Assembly (NCBI GenBank): GCA_910580195.1
Contig: CAJTWA010000013.1
Coordinates: 22,258 to 86,257, forward strand
DNA: 64,000 bases
DNA from: an uncultured Lachnospiraceae bacterium
GTDB lineage: Bacteria; Bacillota; Clostridia; Lachnospirales; Lachnospiraceae
Reading direction: 5' to 3'
This document shows positions 8,143 through 16,916 of the stretch, piece after piece. A model generated the notes under the pieces. The model made no database searches and was not told where the DNA came from. It saw only the letters and a list, made by a program, of their open reading frames with translations. The translations under genes were made by a program, and so were the position numbers. Numbering within the stretch: position 1 is the first letter of the stretch; every line of letters starts with the position of its first letter.

Positions 8143-8983
8143 CAACATCTTTCTTCAAAACCATATAAATTGTCCTTTTTAGGCCGCTGCAATTTACGGC
8201 GTAATGGTAGCAGTCCCCTTCACTTGTAATATAAATGGAAGTGCCTGCTGATTTCCCATCGGCACAATGGCTGCAAGAGGCATACTGCTTCCACGCTGGG
8301 TTTTTTATGGATACTGCTTTTATGGAAAGTTTTAGGTGGGTGCATGCCCGGCTGGCATGGTATACCTGCTGGGATGGGGTGACATAAACCCACTCCCCGC
8401 CTCCCTCTGCCCCTGCCCCATTTTCCGCATTTCCTGTCCAGCGGTGCATCCGGCATCCATCGGACAATCCCATGGACTTTTTCCCAAAGAACCGCAGGGG
8501 AAATGGCAAACGGTACGATAGGGAGGCGTCAATATACCCTGCATCTACTTTCGTGCCCTTCCATGAAAATCCTGCTATCCCATGCTCTATCTTGGAAACA
8601 GGGCATCCCTGCGCCGCCAATTCCTTATAGAAAGCCGCTTTCACCAAATTTTCCGCTTCTTTCTCGGAAAGCCTGCCCATCAGGGAAATTTCCGCCACTG
8701 CTGCATCCAAAGAATTTCCTACGATATACTGCACCTGCATAATGCAAAATAGGTACAAGACTGTAACCATCAAGAATAAGAATATGGGCAGAGCCAACGC
8801 CGCTTCCACCGTCAGGCTCCCCGGAAGGAAAGCATGGGAAAGCGCCTTGGGCGGGTATAATGCCCTATTACTTTTTTCTTTGCAAAATGGATGCCTGAGA
8901 GAGATCTTTCCGTTTTCCTTTCTTGTAATCCAAGGCACTTTTCCATGCCCTCCTTCCGCCAAAACATACCTGTGCTGCTGCAT
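8108..8983 (-). CDS. TadE-like pseudopilin with Cys-rich C-terminal repeat domain
   Basis: This 291-residue protein has an unusually long N-terminus (about 54 residues), then the TadE signature GSLTVEAALALPIFLFLMV as the single membrane helix, then an external domain. The last 100 residues hold two related units, each starting VY(V/I)T and containing YHxxxxC and a CSxC pair: the first ends YASCSHC and the second ends ACSRC. They may bind a metal or form disulfides. The start at 8983 is backed by AAAGGA a few bases upstream. It is probably a minor, surface-exposed pilus component. The paired YH/C units look like a distinct module. Confidence 0.75.
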   Translation of the reverse strand: MQQHRYVLAEGGHGKVPWITRKENGKISLRHPFCKEKSNRALYPPKALSHAFLPGSLTVEAALALPIFLFLMVTVLYLFCIMQVQYIVGNSLDAAVAEISLMGRLSEKEAENLVKAAFYKELAAQGCPVSKIEHGIAGFSWKGTKVDAGYIDASLSYRLPFPLRFFGKKSMGLSDGCRMHRWTGNAENGAGAEGGGEWVYVTPSQQVYHASRACTHLKLSIKAVSIKNPAWKQYASCSHCADGKSAGTSIYITSEGDCYHYAVNCSGLKRTIYMVLKKDVGNKRACSRCGG

Positions 8984-9040
8984 TTTTTCCTTTCATCAAT
9001 GCCAGTAAAAGTTTCCATGCCCTCTTCCTGCCGCCAAAAA
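8925..9040 (-). repeat. Diverged ~60-bp tandem duplication at a TadE gene start
   Basis: The stretches around 8935-8965 and 8998-9037 share CATGCCCTC(C)TTCC(T)GCCGCCAAAA with about 75% identity and an offset near 63 bp. The region contains the RBS and start of the gene at 8983. It is less clear than the other duplications. Confidence 0.6.
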
Positions 9041-9069
9041 ATACGCCGTATTGTACCCCTTCAGCAATA

Positions 9070-10797
9070 TCAATAAAAGAGCTGTTTCCTGCTGCTGAAA
9101 TGGTACATGCCGCCCTTTGCACCGGTGGCAAACCCAAGGAACAGCGTATGCGCCCCATACAAAGCCTCTGCATCCACGCCGCCTATCATGTGGTCCATGC
9201 AAAACTGCCCTTCGCCCGGAACCATCCTGATGTTCCTCTCAATGATGTCCATGGCGCGGGACGTAAGCGCCGTTTCATTGACTGTAAGCAACAGGACTTG
9301 TAAATATTCCCGGTAATCCAAGCCTGCTTCATGTTCCTGCCCCGAAGGCTTTTGCTCCAATGTTTTCTGGCCCGATGATATATCACTTTTCCATTCAGAC
9401 ACCTTTTTTACCAAAGGTACTTTTCCTCCGGACAGCAAGCAGCGCACATCTAAAATACTTTCCACATAACTCCATGCCAAGAGGATTCCAACCTGTACTG
9501 CATGTACCAAAGGGGCAATCCCGGTAAACCCTGCCACTGCAGCAGCCATTTCCAATGCCAATGACTGTTTCTGGCTGTCCTGCATGATGGTTGCAAAATT
9601 CCCTGCCTCCCGGAGCAATAACAGCTCTTTTACTGTCCGCTCGAGATTTTCCTTGTCGGTTGCCTTCCCGCCAATGCAGTATTCCAGTTCATAATCTAAA
9701 GCATGGGTTTTGCAGCCGCCTTCCCCTTCCCCATTCTGGCAGGAAAAATAATAATCCAAATATTGCAGGAGCCAAATCTTCTCCAGCTTTTCTTTTGTTG
9801 GGGCTGCCAGATTCCCAGATTCTATCCTGCGGCTCCCCAAGGTATCTTGCAGGGAAATTGCTTTTCCAGAAAGCTCGGAAGGGTTTTCCACTACCATGGC
9901 AAGAATGGGGGAACTTTTCCACATTTTCACCAGTTCTATCGGGTTTTCCGGTAATTCCTGCCCAGATTGTGCAGAACCTGGCTCTTTGCCATTTGTATCT
10001 GTGCCTTTCTCCCCTTCTTCCTGCCCTCCATCTGGCTGGCCTGCTGCACTGCCTGTATTTTTGTCCCCTGCTTCTTCCTCCTGTGCTTTCCAATCCTTTG
10101 CCTGTTCCTCTGCCTCCCCAGCCTGTTCCCACTTCTTCTGCAGCTCTTCCCTGTCCTCTGCCAGTTCTTTCCCCTGCTCCATCTGCCCTTTCAAAGAATC
10201 AGCCGCAGCCTCTGCAAGCTGTTCCCGGGCGGCCTTGCAGGCCTGCGCACGGAAGAGTTTGCCTTTTTCATCGGTAGCTAACGCATAGCCGGTGATTTCT
10301 ATGCCCTTTAATGCAAGGTGGTAGAAACTGGCGCCCCGTTGCTTCCTCCCATCCTCTTCCATCATAATCCCCTCCAGCCCTGACAGGGAAAACTGCCCTT
10401 GGCTGCCGTTTCCATCCAAAAACAGCAAATGGTAATTTTGCCAGAGGGGGATATGGTACATCCCGAAGGTGGACTGCAGGCTCAGCTGCAAGCTGCGCTG
10501 GGCAAGGATTGCAAGGCCCTGGACCCTTCCCGCTTCTAACAGGGAAAAGCAAAGGGACAATACTAATGCCAAAACCAATGCAAGAAAAACGGTAATGCTC
10601 CCTGCCTGCTTATTTTCTTTGAGCTTGAATTTCCTCTGTAATGCCTGATGCTGTACGGTGATGCTGCTCCATGCCTTCTGGCTTTCTTTGTACCTGAATA
10701 TTCTCTGCAATGCCTGATGCTGTTTTCTGCCAGAACTTACTTCTTCTTGTATTCCATGGCTGCTGCTATCCTTTTTCACCTCAAATCTTCTTAGCAT
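9070..10797 (-). CDS. Large Tad-locus membrane protein (DUF5702/TadG-like)
   Basis: This 575-residue protein has one N-terminal membrane helix (GSITVFLALVLALVLSLCFSLLEAGR, near residues 67-92) that resembles the TadG/RcpC-type start GxxTVF. A long external part follows, with a Q/E/K-rich coiled-coil segment at about 200-290 and a predicted globular end. Before the helix lies an in-frame 23-residue duplication (HQALQRxFxxKExxxAxSITV twice). It is encoded between the Flp pilin and the TadE gene, so it is probably an anchoring or minor pilus protein. The start overlaps the pilin stop by 17 bp, which suggests translational coupling. The DUF name is from memory. Confidence 0.65.
   Translation of the reverse strand: MLRRFEVKKDSSSHGIQEEVSSGRKQHQALQRIFRYKESQKAWSSITVQHQALQRKFKLKENKQAGSITVFLALVLALVLSLCFSLLEAGRVQGLAILAQRSLQLSLQSTFGMYHIPLWQNYHLLFLDGNGSQGQFSLSGLEGIMMEEDGRKQRGASFYHLALKGIEITGYALATDEKGKLFRAQACKAAREQLAEAAADSLKGQMEQGKELAEDREELQKKWEQAGEAEEQAKDWKAQEEEAGDKNTGSAAGQPDGGQEEGEKGTDTNGKEPGSAQSGQELPENPIELVKMWKSSPILAMVVENPSELSGKAISLQDTLGSRRIESGNLAAPTKEKLEKIWLLQYLDYYFSCQNGEGEGGCKTHALDYELEYCIGGKATDKENLERTVKELLLLREAGNFATIMQDSQKQSLALEMAAAVAGFTGIAPLVHAVQVGILLAWSYVESILDVRCLLSGGKVPLVKKVSEWKSDISSGQKTLEQKPSGQEHEAGLDYREYLQVLLLTVNETALTSRAMDIIERNIRMVPGEGQFCMDHMIGGVDAEALYGAHTLFLGFATGAKGGMYHFSSRKQLFY
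10630..10735 (-). repeat. In-frame 69-bp duplication in the large Tad membrane protein
   Basis: The stretch AATGCCTGATGCTGT recurs with an offset of 69 bp (about 10640 and 10709), which gives a 23-residue repeat before the membrane helix. It is in frame and close to the gene's 5' end. Confidence 0.85.
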
Positions 10798-10948
10798 TTT
10801 CTGTTATCTTTTTCAGTGCAGCGTTTATCACCGCTGTGATTTGTGACTTGAAGATAGCGACTAAACTAATGAGCACCACAACAATCAAGATCACTTCTAC
10901 AACACCCATTCCGTCCTCTTCCTGTAAAAACCTTTTCCATTCTTTCAT
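10781..10948 (-). CDS. Flp1-like type IVb pilin subunit
   Basis: This 55-residue gene is short enough to be missed. It starts MKEWKRFLQE, has EDGMG followed by VVEVILIVVVLISLVAIF, and then a short amphipathic helix. This is the layout of clostridial Flp1-like pilins: a leader ending in Gly, a conserved Glu near the mature N-terminus and one long hydrophobic helix. A strong AGGAGG stands seven bases before the ATG at 10948. It would be the main fibre subunit, cut by the A24 peptidase at 15521-16018 or 7524-7946, and secreted by the TadA/TadB/TadC machinery. The last 17 bases overlap the next gene. Confidence 0.88.
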   Translation of the reverse strand: MKEWKRFLQEEDGMGVVEVILIVVVLISLVAIFKSQITAVINAALKKITENAKKI

Positions 10949-11088
10949 ATCAATTCCTCCTGAATTTCTCTTATTTTTATACTTTTAAGTGTTTTTTGTT
11001 CCGTTTAGGCACAAAATGTTGTGGAATGTGCCTTTTTTGCTATTTTAATTCTCGTTCCTTGGTTTCTTATCGAATTGGCACCATAACC

Positions 11089-12363
11089 TTATAGGTTCAG
11101 GGTAAGCCCTGCCGGGACCACCAATACCGCCAATACTACTGCCAGCATCATGCCCATGGGCAGAAGGAGCTTTGTGCCCGCCTCTTCCCCGGCTTTTCTG
11201 GCCCGTGCCTTCCGCTCCTCAAAGGCCTCCCGTTCCTCTTCATCCAAAAGCCGCTGCATCCCTTTCGCACCTTTGCGTATGTTCTGCACAATCAGGGAAG
11301 ATAATTTCCGGTAAGGGGCAAGCTGGCACCGTTCCCCAAAGTTCTCAAAGGCCTTAAGTTCCCCTACTCCCTCTTGGATTTCATGGAGTGCCGCCAGCAT
11401 TTCTTCATAGGCCCAGCGTTCCCTCTTTCCCTGAAGTTCCCGCTGCTTCTGGTATCCATATGCTATTTTTTCCCATGCATACGTAATGGACATCCCAGCC
11501 CCCAGCAATAATGACAATTTACTGACGATTTCCGGGTAATCGGAAAGCATCTGCTGCCGCCGTTCCAGCTCCTTGCGCTTCTTTTCCTCTTTTTCTGCGA
11601 AAATCAGCCCTGCTGCACCTGCGGCTCCCAGAAGAAGGCCTAGAAAGCTGCGGTTTTCTGCTTGCTCTTTCCACTTAACTGCCTTCCCCTCCAATTCTGT
11701 TGGGAGTTCCAGATAATCTTTATCCTTCTGCTGGTTTTCCAAAGCTAACATCTGCCCTAATTGTTCTGCAAGCAGTTCCTGCTTGGACTTATCCCTTGGC
11801 ACTGCCCGGGCAAAAAAGGTGTACAGGCAGGTTTCTCCCTGACAGGTTAATTCTGCCGTCACTTCCACCAATACGGGCTCTTCAAGGCCTTCCAAAAGTG
11901 TCCCTTCTGCATCAAATACCTCATAATCGGAAAAACTGTAAGTTACCGCAACCGCCCCTTCTTGCAGCGTTTCTGGCAGATATAAAGATTCCTGTACCTT
12001 GTCAAGGGATTCATTTCCCCCTAGGATTGCTTGGTCCAATTCCAATTTGGCCTGCCTGAAACATTCCTGCCGCTGCTTCTTGGTAAATAGTTTTTCTTCC
12101 ACAGGGACTTTGATGGGATACTGTTCCAGCAGCCCTTCTGCATCTACCAGATAATCCTTTTCTTCAAGGCCCAGGCCCGGAGGATTCCTAGCAACCTGGC
12201 ACTGCCCCTTTTTTCCCTCGTCCATCTGCCAAAGCACTGCTGCCAGCAAGAAACCGATTGCCATCACAAACACAGCTTCATATACATTTTTCCGGACTCC
12301 CCTCCGCTTCATACGCCAAGCGATCCCTACACAGATTCCCATGCCAATGATATACCAAAACAC
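11089..12363 (-). CDS. tadC: TadC-like type II secretion F-domain protein
   Basis: This protein of about 424 residues is an inner-membrane platform component of the Tad secretion machine. It has two N-terminal hydrophobic stretches, then an unusually long non-membrane insert (about residues 60-230). The T2SF domain follows (LSDYPEIVSKLSLLLGAGMSITYAWEKIA, YEEMLAALHEIQEGVGELKAFENFGERC, LSSLIVQNIRKG), and it ends with a hydrophobic helix (LLLPMGMMLAVVLAVLVVPAG). I chose the GTG at 12363 because AGGAGG lies six bases upstream; a GTG 15 bases further upstream overlaps that RBS. The insert is longer than in classic TadC. Confidence 0.82.
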   Translation of the reverse strand: MFWYIIGMGICVGIAWRMKRRGVRKNVYEAVFVMAIGFLLAAVLWQMDEGKKGQCQVARNPPGLGLEEKDYLVDAEGLLEQYPIKVPVEEKLFTKKQRQECFRQAKLELDQAILGGNESLDKVQESLYLPETLQEGAVAVTYSFSDYEVFDAEGTLLEGLEEPVLVEVTAELTCQGETCLYTFFARAVPRDKSKQELLAEQLGQMLALENQQKDKDYLELPTELEGKAVKWKEQAENRSFLGLLLGAAGAAGLIFAEKEEKKRKELERRQQMLSDYPEIVSKLSLLLGAGMSITYAWEKIAYGYQKQRELQGKRERWAYEEMLAALHEIQEGVGELKAFENFGERCQLAPYRKLSSLIVQNIRKGAKGMQRLLDEEEREAFEERKARARKAGEEAGTKLLLPMGMMLAVVLAVLVVPAGLTLNL

Positions 12364-12368
12364 AGCCT

Positions 12369-12484
12369 GCCTCCTCACATCCTAATCTCCACAATTTCCC
12401 CTGCTATTCCCATAGCACAGCCAACAGTTTGCCTCCTCACACCTCAATCTCTACGATTTTTCCTGCTAGCTTCACAGCGCAGCC
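12369..12484 (-). repeat. Duplicated tadB 3' end / tadC RBS region
   Basis: Two 54-bp copies at about 12369-12422 and 12431-12484 (GCCTCCTCACA start) are offset by 62 bp with about 75% identity. The 12431 copy encodes the last codons and TGA of tadB. The 12369 copy supplies the AGGAGG for tadC. Confidence 0.92.
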
Positions 12485-13201
12485 ATATACCACAAGGCAA
12501 ACTGTCATAACCGAAGCCCCCAGCCAGTTCCCATACAGGGGTTCCAAGAATTCCGGGGAAGTAACTCCCACATAGAGCAGAATCCCAAACGGCACTAGGC
12601 TCATAATGCCCATTTCCATCTGCTTTGCTGCAATTACCACTTCAATTTCCCGCTTCACCTCTGCTTTCTGTGCGATTTTATCCACGGTATTCTGAAAAAT
12701 TTTCAAGAAATCCCCGCCGCTTCGCTTTGCAAAGCCAAACACTTGGGAAAAGCTGCTGATTTCCTCAATCCCGCTCCGCTTTGCCAAATCCTCCAGCAAG
12801 GATTCTAAGGTAACGTTTAACCGCACCTGATGGTTTATGTAAGCAAATTCCCTTGCCATAAGGGCATGTTCCCCATAGAGCCTTGCAAACTCCTCCCTTG
12901 CCTGTACAAAGGCATTTTCCATGGCGTACCCGGCTTTTAGGGCTGTGGCTGCCATTTGGAGGATTTCTTTAAATTGGTACAGCAGTTCCCCCTGCCGCTT
13001 TTTCTGGAAATGCTCCATTGCGGCTTTTTTTACTGGGAAATAGAGGGCCGCAGCCCCTGCCATTACAAAAATGTCCCGGTAAAACAGCCATGCTATTACG
13101 CCTGCAAGGCCAAGTGCAATTCCCATGCAGAGCAGTTTTTCCTTTCCGCTTAACCGATAAATTTTATAAGACCTGTTTTCCTCTCCGCCCAATACACGCA
13201 C
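12437..13201 (-). CDS. tadB: TadB-like type II secretion F-domain protein
   Basis: This 254-residue inner-membrane protein pairs with TadC as the pilus platform. It has two N-terminal helices (LLCMGIALGLAGVIAWLFY and the next), the T2SF domain (YQFKEILQMAATALKAGYAMENAFVQAREEF; LEDLAKRSGIEEISSFSQVFGFAKRSGGDFLKIFQ) and two C-terminal helices. A GTG start is likely, but the exact start is uncertain. It lies between tadA (58 bp upstream) and tadC on the same strand. Confidence 0.85.
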   Translation of the reverse strand: MRVLGGEENRSYKIYRLSGKEKLLCMGIALGLAGVIAWLFYRDIFVMAGAAALYFPVKKAAMEHFQKKRQGELLYQFKEILQMAATALKAGYAMENAFVQAREEFARLYGEHALMAREFAYINHQVRLNVTLESLLEDLAKRSGIEEISSFSQVFGFAKRSGGDFLKIFQNTVDKIAQKAEVKREIEVVIAAKQMEMGIMSLVPFGILLYVGVTSPEFLEPLYGNWLGASVMTVCLVVYGCAVKLAGKIVEIEV

Positions 13202-13258
13202 CTCTTAAAACTTCATACATTGCAGACTTTGTCTTTTCCCACGTTACGGCATATCGTT

Positions 13259-14470
13259 TCATTCCGCAAACCCTCCCTCCATTCCTGCCCGGTATAGTTT
13301 CCCTTGGTGGATAAGCTCCCCCTTTTTCACCCAGCTCCCTACAATCCTTCCATTCCGTTCCCCCATTTCGTTAAATTCGTAGAGGGGGTTCAGCTTAATT
13401 TCCCCTTGCTCCACCCCAGCCATTTCCATAATGGACAGCATCCGCCTGCTTCTATCCCGGAGCCTCCCCAAGTGTACCAGAACGTCCACCCCGGCCGCTA
13501 TCTGTGCGCGGATTGCCGCCAAGGGCAGCTCCATCCCCATCAATACCATGGTTTCCATCCTGCTTACCATGTCTTGGCAGCTGTTGGCATGTCCCGTGCT
13601 GAGGGAGCCGTCGTGTCCTGTATTCATGGCCTGAAGCATGTCCAGACATTCCGCCCCGCGGATTTCCCCTACGATAATCCTGTCAGGGCGCATACGGAGG
13701 GCTGTGCGGATTAAATCCCGGATGGAAATGGCTAACCCGCCTTCCGCCCCTTCATTCCTTGTTTCCAAGCGGACTAAATTTGCAATCCCCTGAAGCTGCA
13801 ATTCTGCGGAATCTTCAATTGTTATGACACGTTCTGTTTTCGGGATAAATTCAGAAAGGGCATTTAGAAATGTCGTTTTCCCTGACCCGGTCCCGCCGGA
13901 AATAAAGATATTATAGCCAGCCTTTACCAGCAGATCCAAAAACTCTGCACACTCCCTGCTGATAGAGCCCTGCGCAACCATCTGCTCCATTAAAATGGGA
14001 TGCTTGGGAAATTTACGGATAGATACCACAGGGCCGTCCAAGGCCACCGGCGGCAGCACCACATTGACGCGGGAGCCATCTTCCAGCCTCGTGTCTGCAA
14101 TGGGCTTTGCCTCGTTTATCATCCGGTTGTGGTTTCCCACAATCTGCTGGATGATATCCTCTAGCTTCTCCCGGGAGGAAAAGCTTTTTTCCCATTTTAC
14201 CACCTCCCCTGCTTTTTCGTAGAAAATATGGTCTTCCCCGTTTACCATAATTTCCGTAATCTCATCTTCATTCAGCAGTTCCTGCAGCACGTCCAGTTTC
14301 CGCAGGGAATGGAACACCTGCATCCTAAGTTCCTTCCGCCAATTTAAGGGAATCGTCCGCTCCCTTGCCTCTTTGCAGATTTCCTCGTCAATGACTGCAA
14401 GGATTTCTTCATCCTCATGTTCCCTGCTCATGTCTAGCTGCCCTAATACGCGTTTCCTAATCTGTTCCAA
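13259..14470 (-). CDS. tadA: TadA/CpaF-type secretion ATPase
   Basis: This 403-residue cytoplasmic ATPase powers Flp pilus assembly. It contains a Walker A motif SGGTGSGKTT at residues 191-200, an Asp box (VITIEDSAELQL), a Walker B/GE motif (MRPDRIIVGEIRGAE) and the His box HDGSLSTGHANS. The length fits CpaF proteins. It starts with TTG at 14470, with a GGGGG stretch six bases upstream, and overlaps the TadZ-like gene end by 14 bp. It is the motor for the TadB/TadC platform. Confidence 0.95.
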   Translation of the reverse strand: MEQIRKRVLGQLDMSREHEDEEILAVIDEEICKEARERTIPLNWRKELRMQVFHSLRKLDVLQELLNEDEITEIMVNGEDHIFYEKAGEVVKWEKSFSSREKLEDIIQQIVGNHNRMINEAKPIADTRLEDGSRVNVVLPPVALDGPVVSIRKFPKHPILMEQMVAQGSISRECAEFLDLLVKAGYNIFISGGTGSGKTTFLNALSEFIPKTERVITIEDSAELQLQGIANLVRLETRNEGAEGGLAISIRDLIRTALRMRPDRIIVGEIRGAECLDMLQAMNTGHDGSLSTGHANSCQDMVSRMETMVLMGMELPLAAIRAQIAAGVDVLVHLGRLRDRSRRMLSIMEMAGVEQGEIKLNPLYEFNEMGERNGRIVGSWVKKGELIHQGKLYRAGMEGGFAE

Positions 14471-15524
14471 TTTGTACCCCCAATAATCCTCTCACATAGT
14501 CCCCAAGTTCTCCCCAAACCCACTGCTGCATCTGGTCCCCTTGGCAGTTTACCGCTATTTTCGGAAGGGTGAGGTAACATAATTTTTCCTCCAGCTTCTG
14601 GCTCCCCTCCTGCCTGCCCATCATCTGCCGGAAATGCTCCAAGGCATGTTTTTTAAGCCCCATCTGCCCGCCCAGCACATATACCTTGCTGCACAGGCCC
14701 AGCAGTTCCAGAAATCCCGGCACCATCATGCCAAAATCCAGAATAATGCTGCCATACCCGCTCTTTTCTGCCAAAAGCCGGACAAAGCGGACATAGTCCT
14801 GCCCAGAAACCTGCCCCAAGCAAAGGCTGTCCTCCGAAGGCGGGATATAGTCCACCCCTTCCAGCACATACACGGCGCTCCTAATGCAGTCTGGGACATT
14901 CTCCTCATCCCCAGTTAGGCACAGGTACATCACATCCATCAAATCACGCTGGTAGCTCTCCTTAAGCCAGCTGGAAAACCCTGCACATTCCTTGAAATTC
15001 ACATAAAGCACCCGTTCTTCCCTGCCCAATTCCTGTGCAAATGTCAGCGCAAAGGGCGTCTGCCAAGGATCCTGCCCCGGCGAATAAATGCCAACCAGCT
15101 CCGGCCCTGGCCCGGCTGGTTCCTGCTCCCCTTCCCGATATTTCTGGCAATAAGAAAAAATTTCCCTTACAATCCCAGAAGCAGGCTGGTATTTTTCTAC
15201 TACAGGGAGCATCTGCAGGGATTCTGGTATTTTATCTGCCCCGCCAGAACCATACAGGCATAGCCATAACGTTTCCCCATGGCCTTTCTTGGCCTCCTCT
15301 GCCATTGCCCCGGCTGCCTGCCCGGCAATCTGGGCATCCTCCCAAAAACCCTGCCCTAAAAGGGCTACGTCCGGCGCCTTTGTTTTCTGGAATTCCAGAA
15401 ACTGCCCCGGGGAAGAAAAGCTGCACCCGGCCAAATCCCCTCCTTTCCCTAGGGTAATCCATTCCCCCAATTTCCTGCCATACGCTGCGTCTGAATCACA
15501 GACAGCAATTAAAACCTTACTCAA
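14457..15524 (-). CDS. TadZ/CpaE-like protein with degenerate P-loop
   Basis: This 355-residue protein has an N-terminal receiver-like part (VLIAVCDSDAAYGRKL, about 1-110) and a ParA/MinD-like second half, the layout of CpaE/TadZ localisation proteins. The P-loop region reads LVGIYSPGQDPWQTPF near residue 145 and lacks the GKT core, so ATP binding is doubtful. Later motifs (IILDFGMMVPG, VYVLGGQMGLKKHALEHF) match the family's switch region. It starts with TTG at 15524, overlaps the peptidase stop and has GGAGGTGG just upstream. It probably places the pilus machine rather than driving it. Confidence 0.78.
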   Translation of the reverse strand: MSKVLIAVCDSDAAYGRKLGEWITLGKGGDLAGCSFSSPGQFLEFQKTKAPDVALLGQGFWEDAQIAGQAAGAMAEEAKKGHGETLWLCLYGSGGADKIPESLQMLPVVEKYQPASGIVREIFSYCQKYREGEQEPAGPGPELVGIYSPGQDPWQTPFALTFAQELGREERVLYVNFKECAGFSSWLKESYQRDLMDVMYLCLTGDEENVPDCIRSAVYVLEGVDYIPPSEDSLCLGQVSGQDYVRFVRLLAEKSGYGSIILDFGMMVPGFLELLGLCSKVYVLGGQMGLKKHALEHFRQMMGRQEGSQKLEEKLCYLTLPKIAVNCQGDQMQQWVWGELGDYVRGLLGVQIGTD

Positions 15525-16018
15525 TCGGCCACCTCCAAAGCTACTAAAAACCCTATTAATATTGCGGTTGAAAAATGAATGATATGTTGTTTCCCCTGAG
15601 AATCTTTTGGATATTCAGGCAGTTGAAACGTTACGATTACCTGATGTAGATATTTCCTAAAAATGCATAGACGTGAAATCAGATTGCGGTAATACAGCAT
15701 TTTCCACAAGGACATCCCTGCCGCTACCAGAAAAGATACTATGATTGTCAGCTTAAGTACATGCAAATCCCAAATACCACCAATTACGGAAAATAATTTG
15801 ATGTCGCCTGCCCCAAGGGCATGCATAAGAAATAACAGATAACATAAGATTACCGGTATAGAAACGTTCCTAAGAAAAACGCCTGCCCCTTCCCATCCTG
15901 CCTCCGCAATCTGGAGAAGAAGCCCTTCTGCTAACCCTGCCAAAACCAGCCGGTTCCTGATTTTGCCTTCTTTTAAGTCCATTGCCGCCGCCAAGCTTAA
16001 CAGCAACAGGGTGGACAC
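15521..16018 (-). CDS. Prepilin peptidase (A24 family), first gene of the Tad operon
   Basis: This 165-residue polytopic membrane protein has the A24 catalytic aspartates in AAAMDLKEGKIRNRL (near residue 13) and GAGDIKLF (near residue 70). It would cut and mature the Flp pilin and TadE-like proteins. Its C-terminal half after residue 110 is hydrophilic and then hydrophobic, unlike the peptidase at 7524-7946. It starts with GTG at 16018, with GGGGAGG seven bases upstream. Two distinct A24 peptidases in one Tad operon suggest separate substrates, which is inference. Confidence 0.85.
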   Translation of the reverse strand: MSTLLLLSLAAAMDLKEGKIRNRLVLAGLAEGLLLQIAEAGWEGAGVFLRNVSIPVILCYLLFLMHALGAGDIKLFSVIGGIWDLHVLKLTIIVSFLVAAGMSLWKMLYYRNLISRLCIFRKYLHQVIVTFQLPEYPKDSQGKQHIIHFSTAILIGFLVALEVAD

Positions 16019-16159
16019 AGTCTTTACCTCCCCAATTCATCACCTCTCCCTGTGCCTGTATTCATCCACCTGCATCTGCAAGTGATTGTTTAAGATTATA
16101 ATGCAAGTCCTGCATCCTGTAAAGTAGGTAACGGCAATTTTTTCATTTTTGTGACAATG

Positions 16160-16432
16160 TTACAATAAATGGTAGATGAGAATTGCGTAAATCAGCGCAA
16201 ACCCGCTGATACCAAGGCTTCCGACTGTCAAAACAGTGACTGGGTTGACGCCGGGAAGTACCGAAAAGCCTTGGCCCCTTAAGATTTCATTTACTGCGTA
16301 AATGCCCACAGCCCCCGCAAATGCCCGGAGCACGAAGGTTGTCAAGGCTTCTGCTTTCTGCTTCATGGCCCCGATAAACAGGATCAGCACACAAATCACG
16401 GCAATCATTGCCGCCCCATAATATTTTTCCAT
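16160..16432 (-). CDS. bofA: BofA-like pro-sigma-K processing regulator homologue
   Basis: This 90-residue membrane protein has two or three hydrophobic helices and the BofA-family end GVNPVTVLTVGSLGISGFALIYAI. In Bacillus, BofA holds the SpoIVFB protease inactive at the forespore membrane. Many clostridia carry a homologue, which suggests a sporulating ancestor. The ATG at 16432 follows GAAAGGGAAGG. The upstream region has been triplicated (16446-16612). A yaaL homologue lies 484 bp away on the other strand; in Bacillus, yaaL and bofA are neighbours. Confidence 0.8.
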   Translation of the reverse strand: MEKYYGAAMIAVICVLILFIGAMKQKAEALTTFVLRAFAGAVGIYAVNEILRGQGFSVLPGVNPVTVLTVGSLGISGFALIYAILIYHLL

Positions 16433-16445
16433 AAAAATCACCCTT

Positions 16446-16612
16446 CCCTTTCGGTTTGTTTCACGCAAATAGTAATAAAAAACTATCTTTCACACGAATC
16501 CCCCTTTCGGTTTACTTAAACACAAATAGTAATGAAAAACTTACCTTTCACACGGATCCCCCTTTCGGTTTACTTAAGCATAGATAGTAATGAAAAAATT
16601 ATTTTCCACAGT
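16446..16612 (-). repeat. Three tandem ~57-bp copies upstream of bofA
   Basis: CTTTCGGTTT recurs at 16448, 16504 and 16562, each followed by an AATAGTAATrAAAAA stretch. On the minus strand each copy carries a GAAAGGG RBS-like site, and only the innermost one is next to an ATG. The region therefore holds two spare leader copies. Confidence 0.9.
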
Positions 16613-16916
16613 AAGCCCTTTCCCCACATTTCAGCACAGTTGGCAGTAAAATATTTTTTTCCCGCACTGCCTTTCAACTGAAACCTTACGCCAGTCCCTG
16701 TGTTTTTATAAATATATACTTTTTTGGAAAAATTTATGACTTTTTCGTATAGAGCTGGAATTTTTTGCTTATACTTAAAGTAAGAAAGCGGCAGCCCCTG
16801 CACGGGCTTCACCCTTGTACAAATAACCTGCGCCGGTATCTGCACTGCCAGCGCAGGCCTCCTGTACAGCCCGTTAATCTTGCAGGGAACCCGTTGGAAA
16901 AAAGAAAGGGATGCAT
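16613..16916. other. Intergenic region without a supported gene
   Basis: This is the rest of the gap between the divergent bofA and yaaL homologues. It contains AT-rich stretches around 16700-16780 that could hold promoters, but I see no clear -35/-10 pair, RNA gene or convincing reading frame. Confidence 0.5.

Noticed and set aside
16570..16845. A 91-codon minus-strand frame upstream of bofA
   Set aside because: No RBS or family pattern; part of it lies in the triplicated leader.
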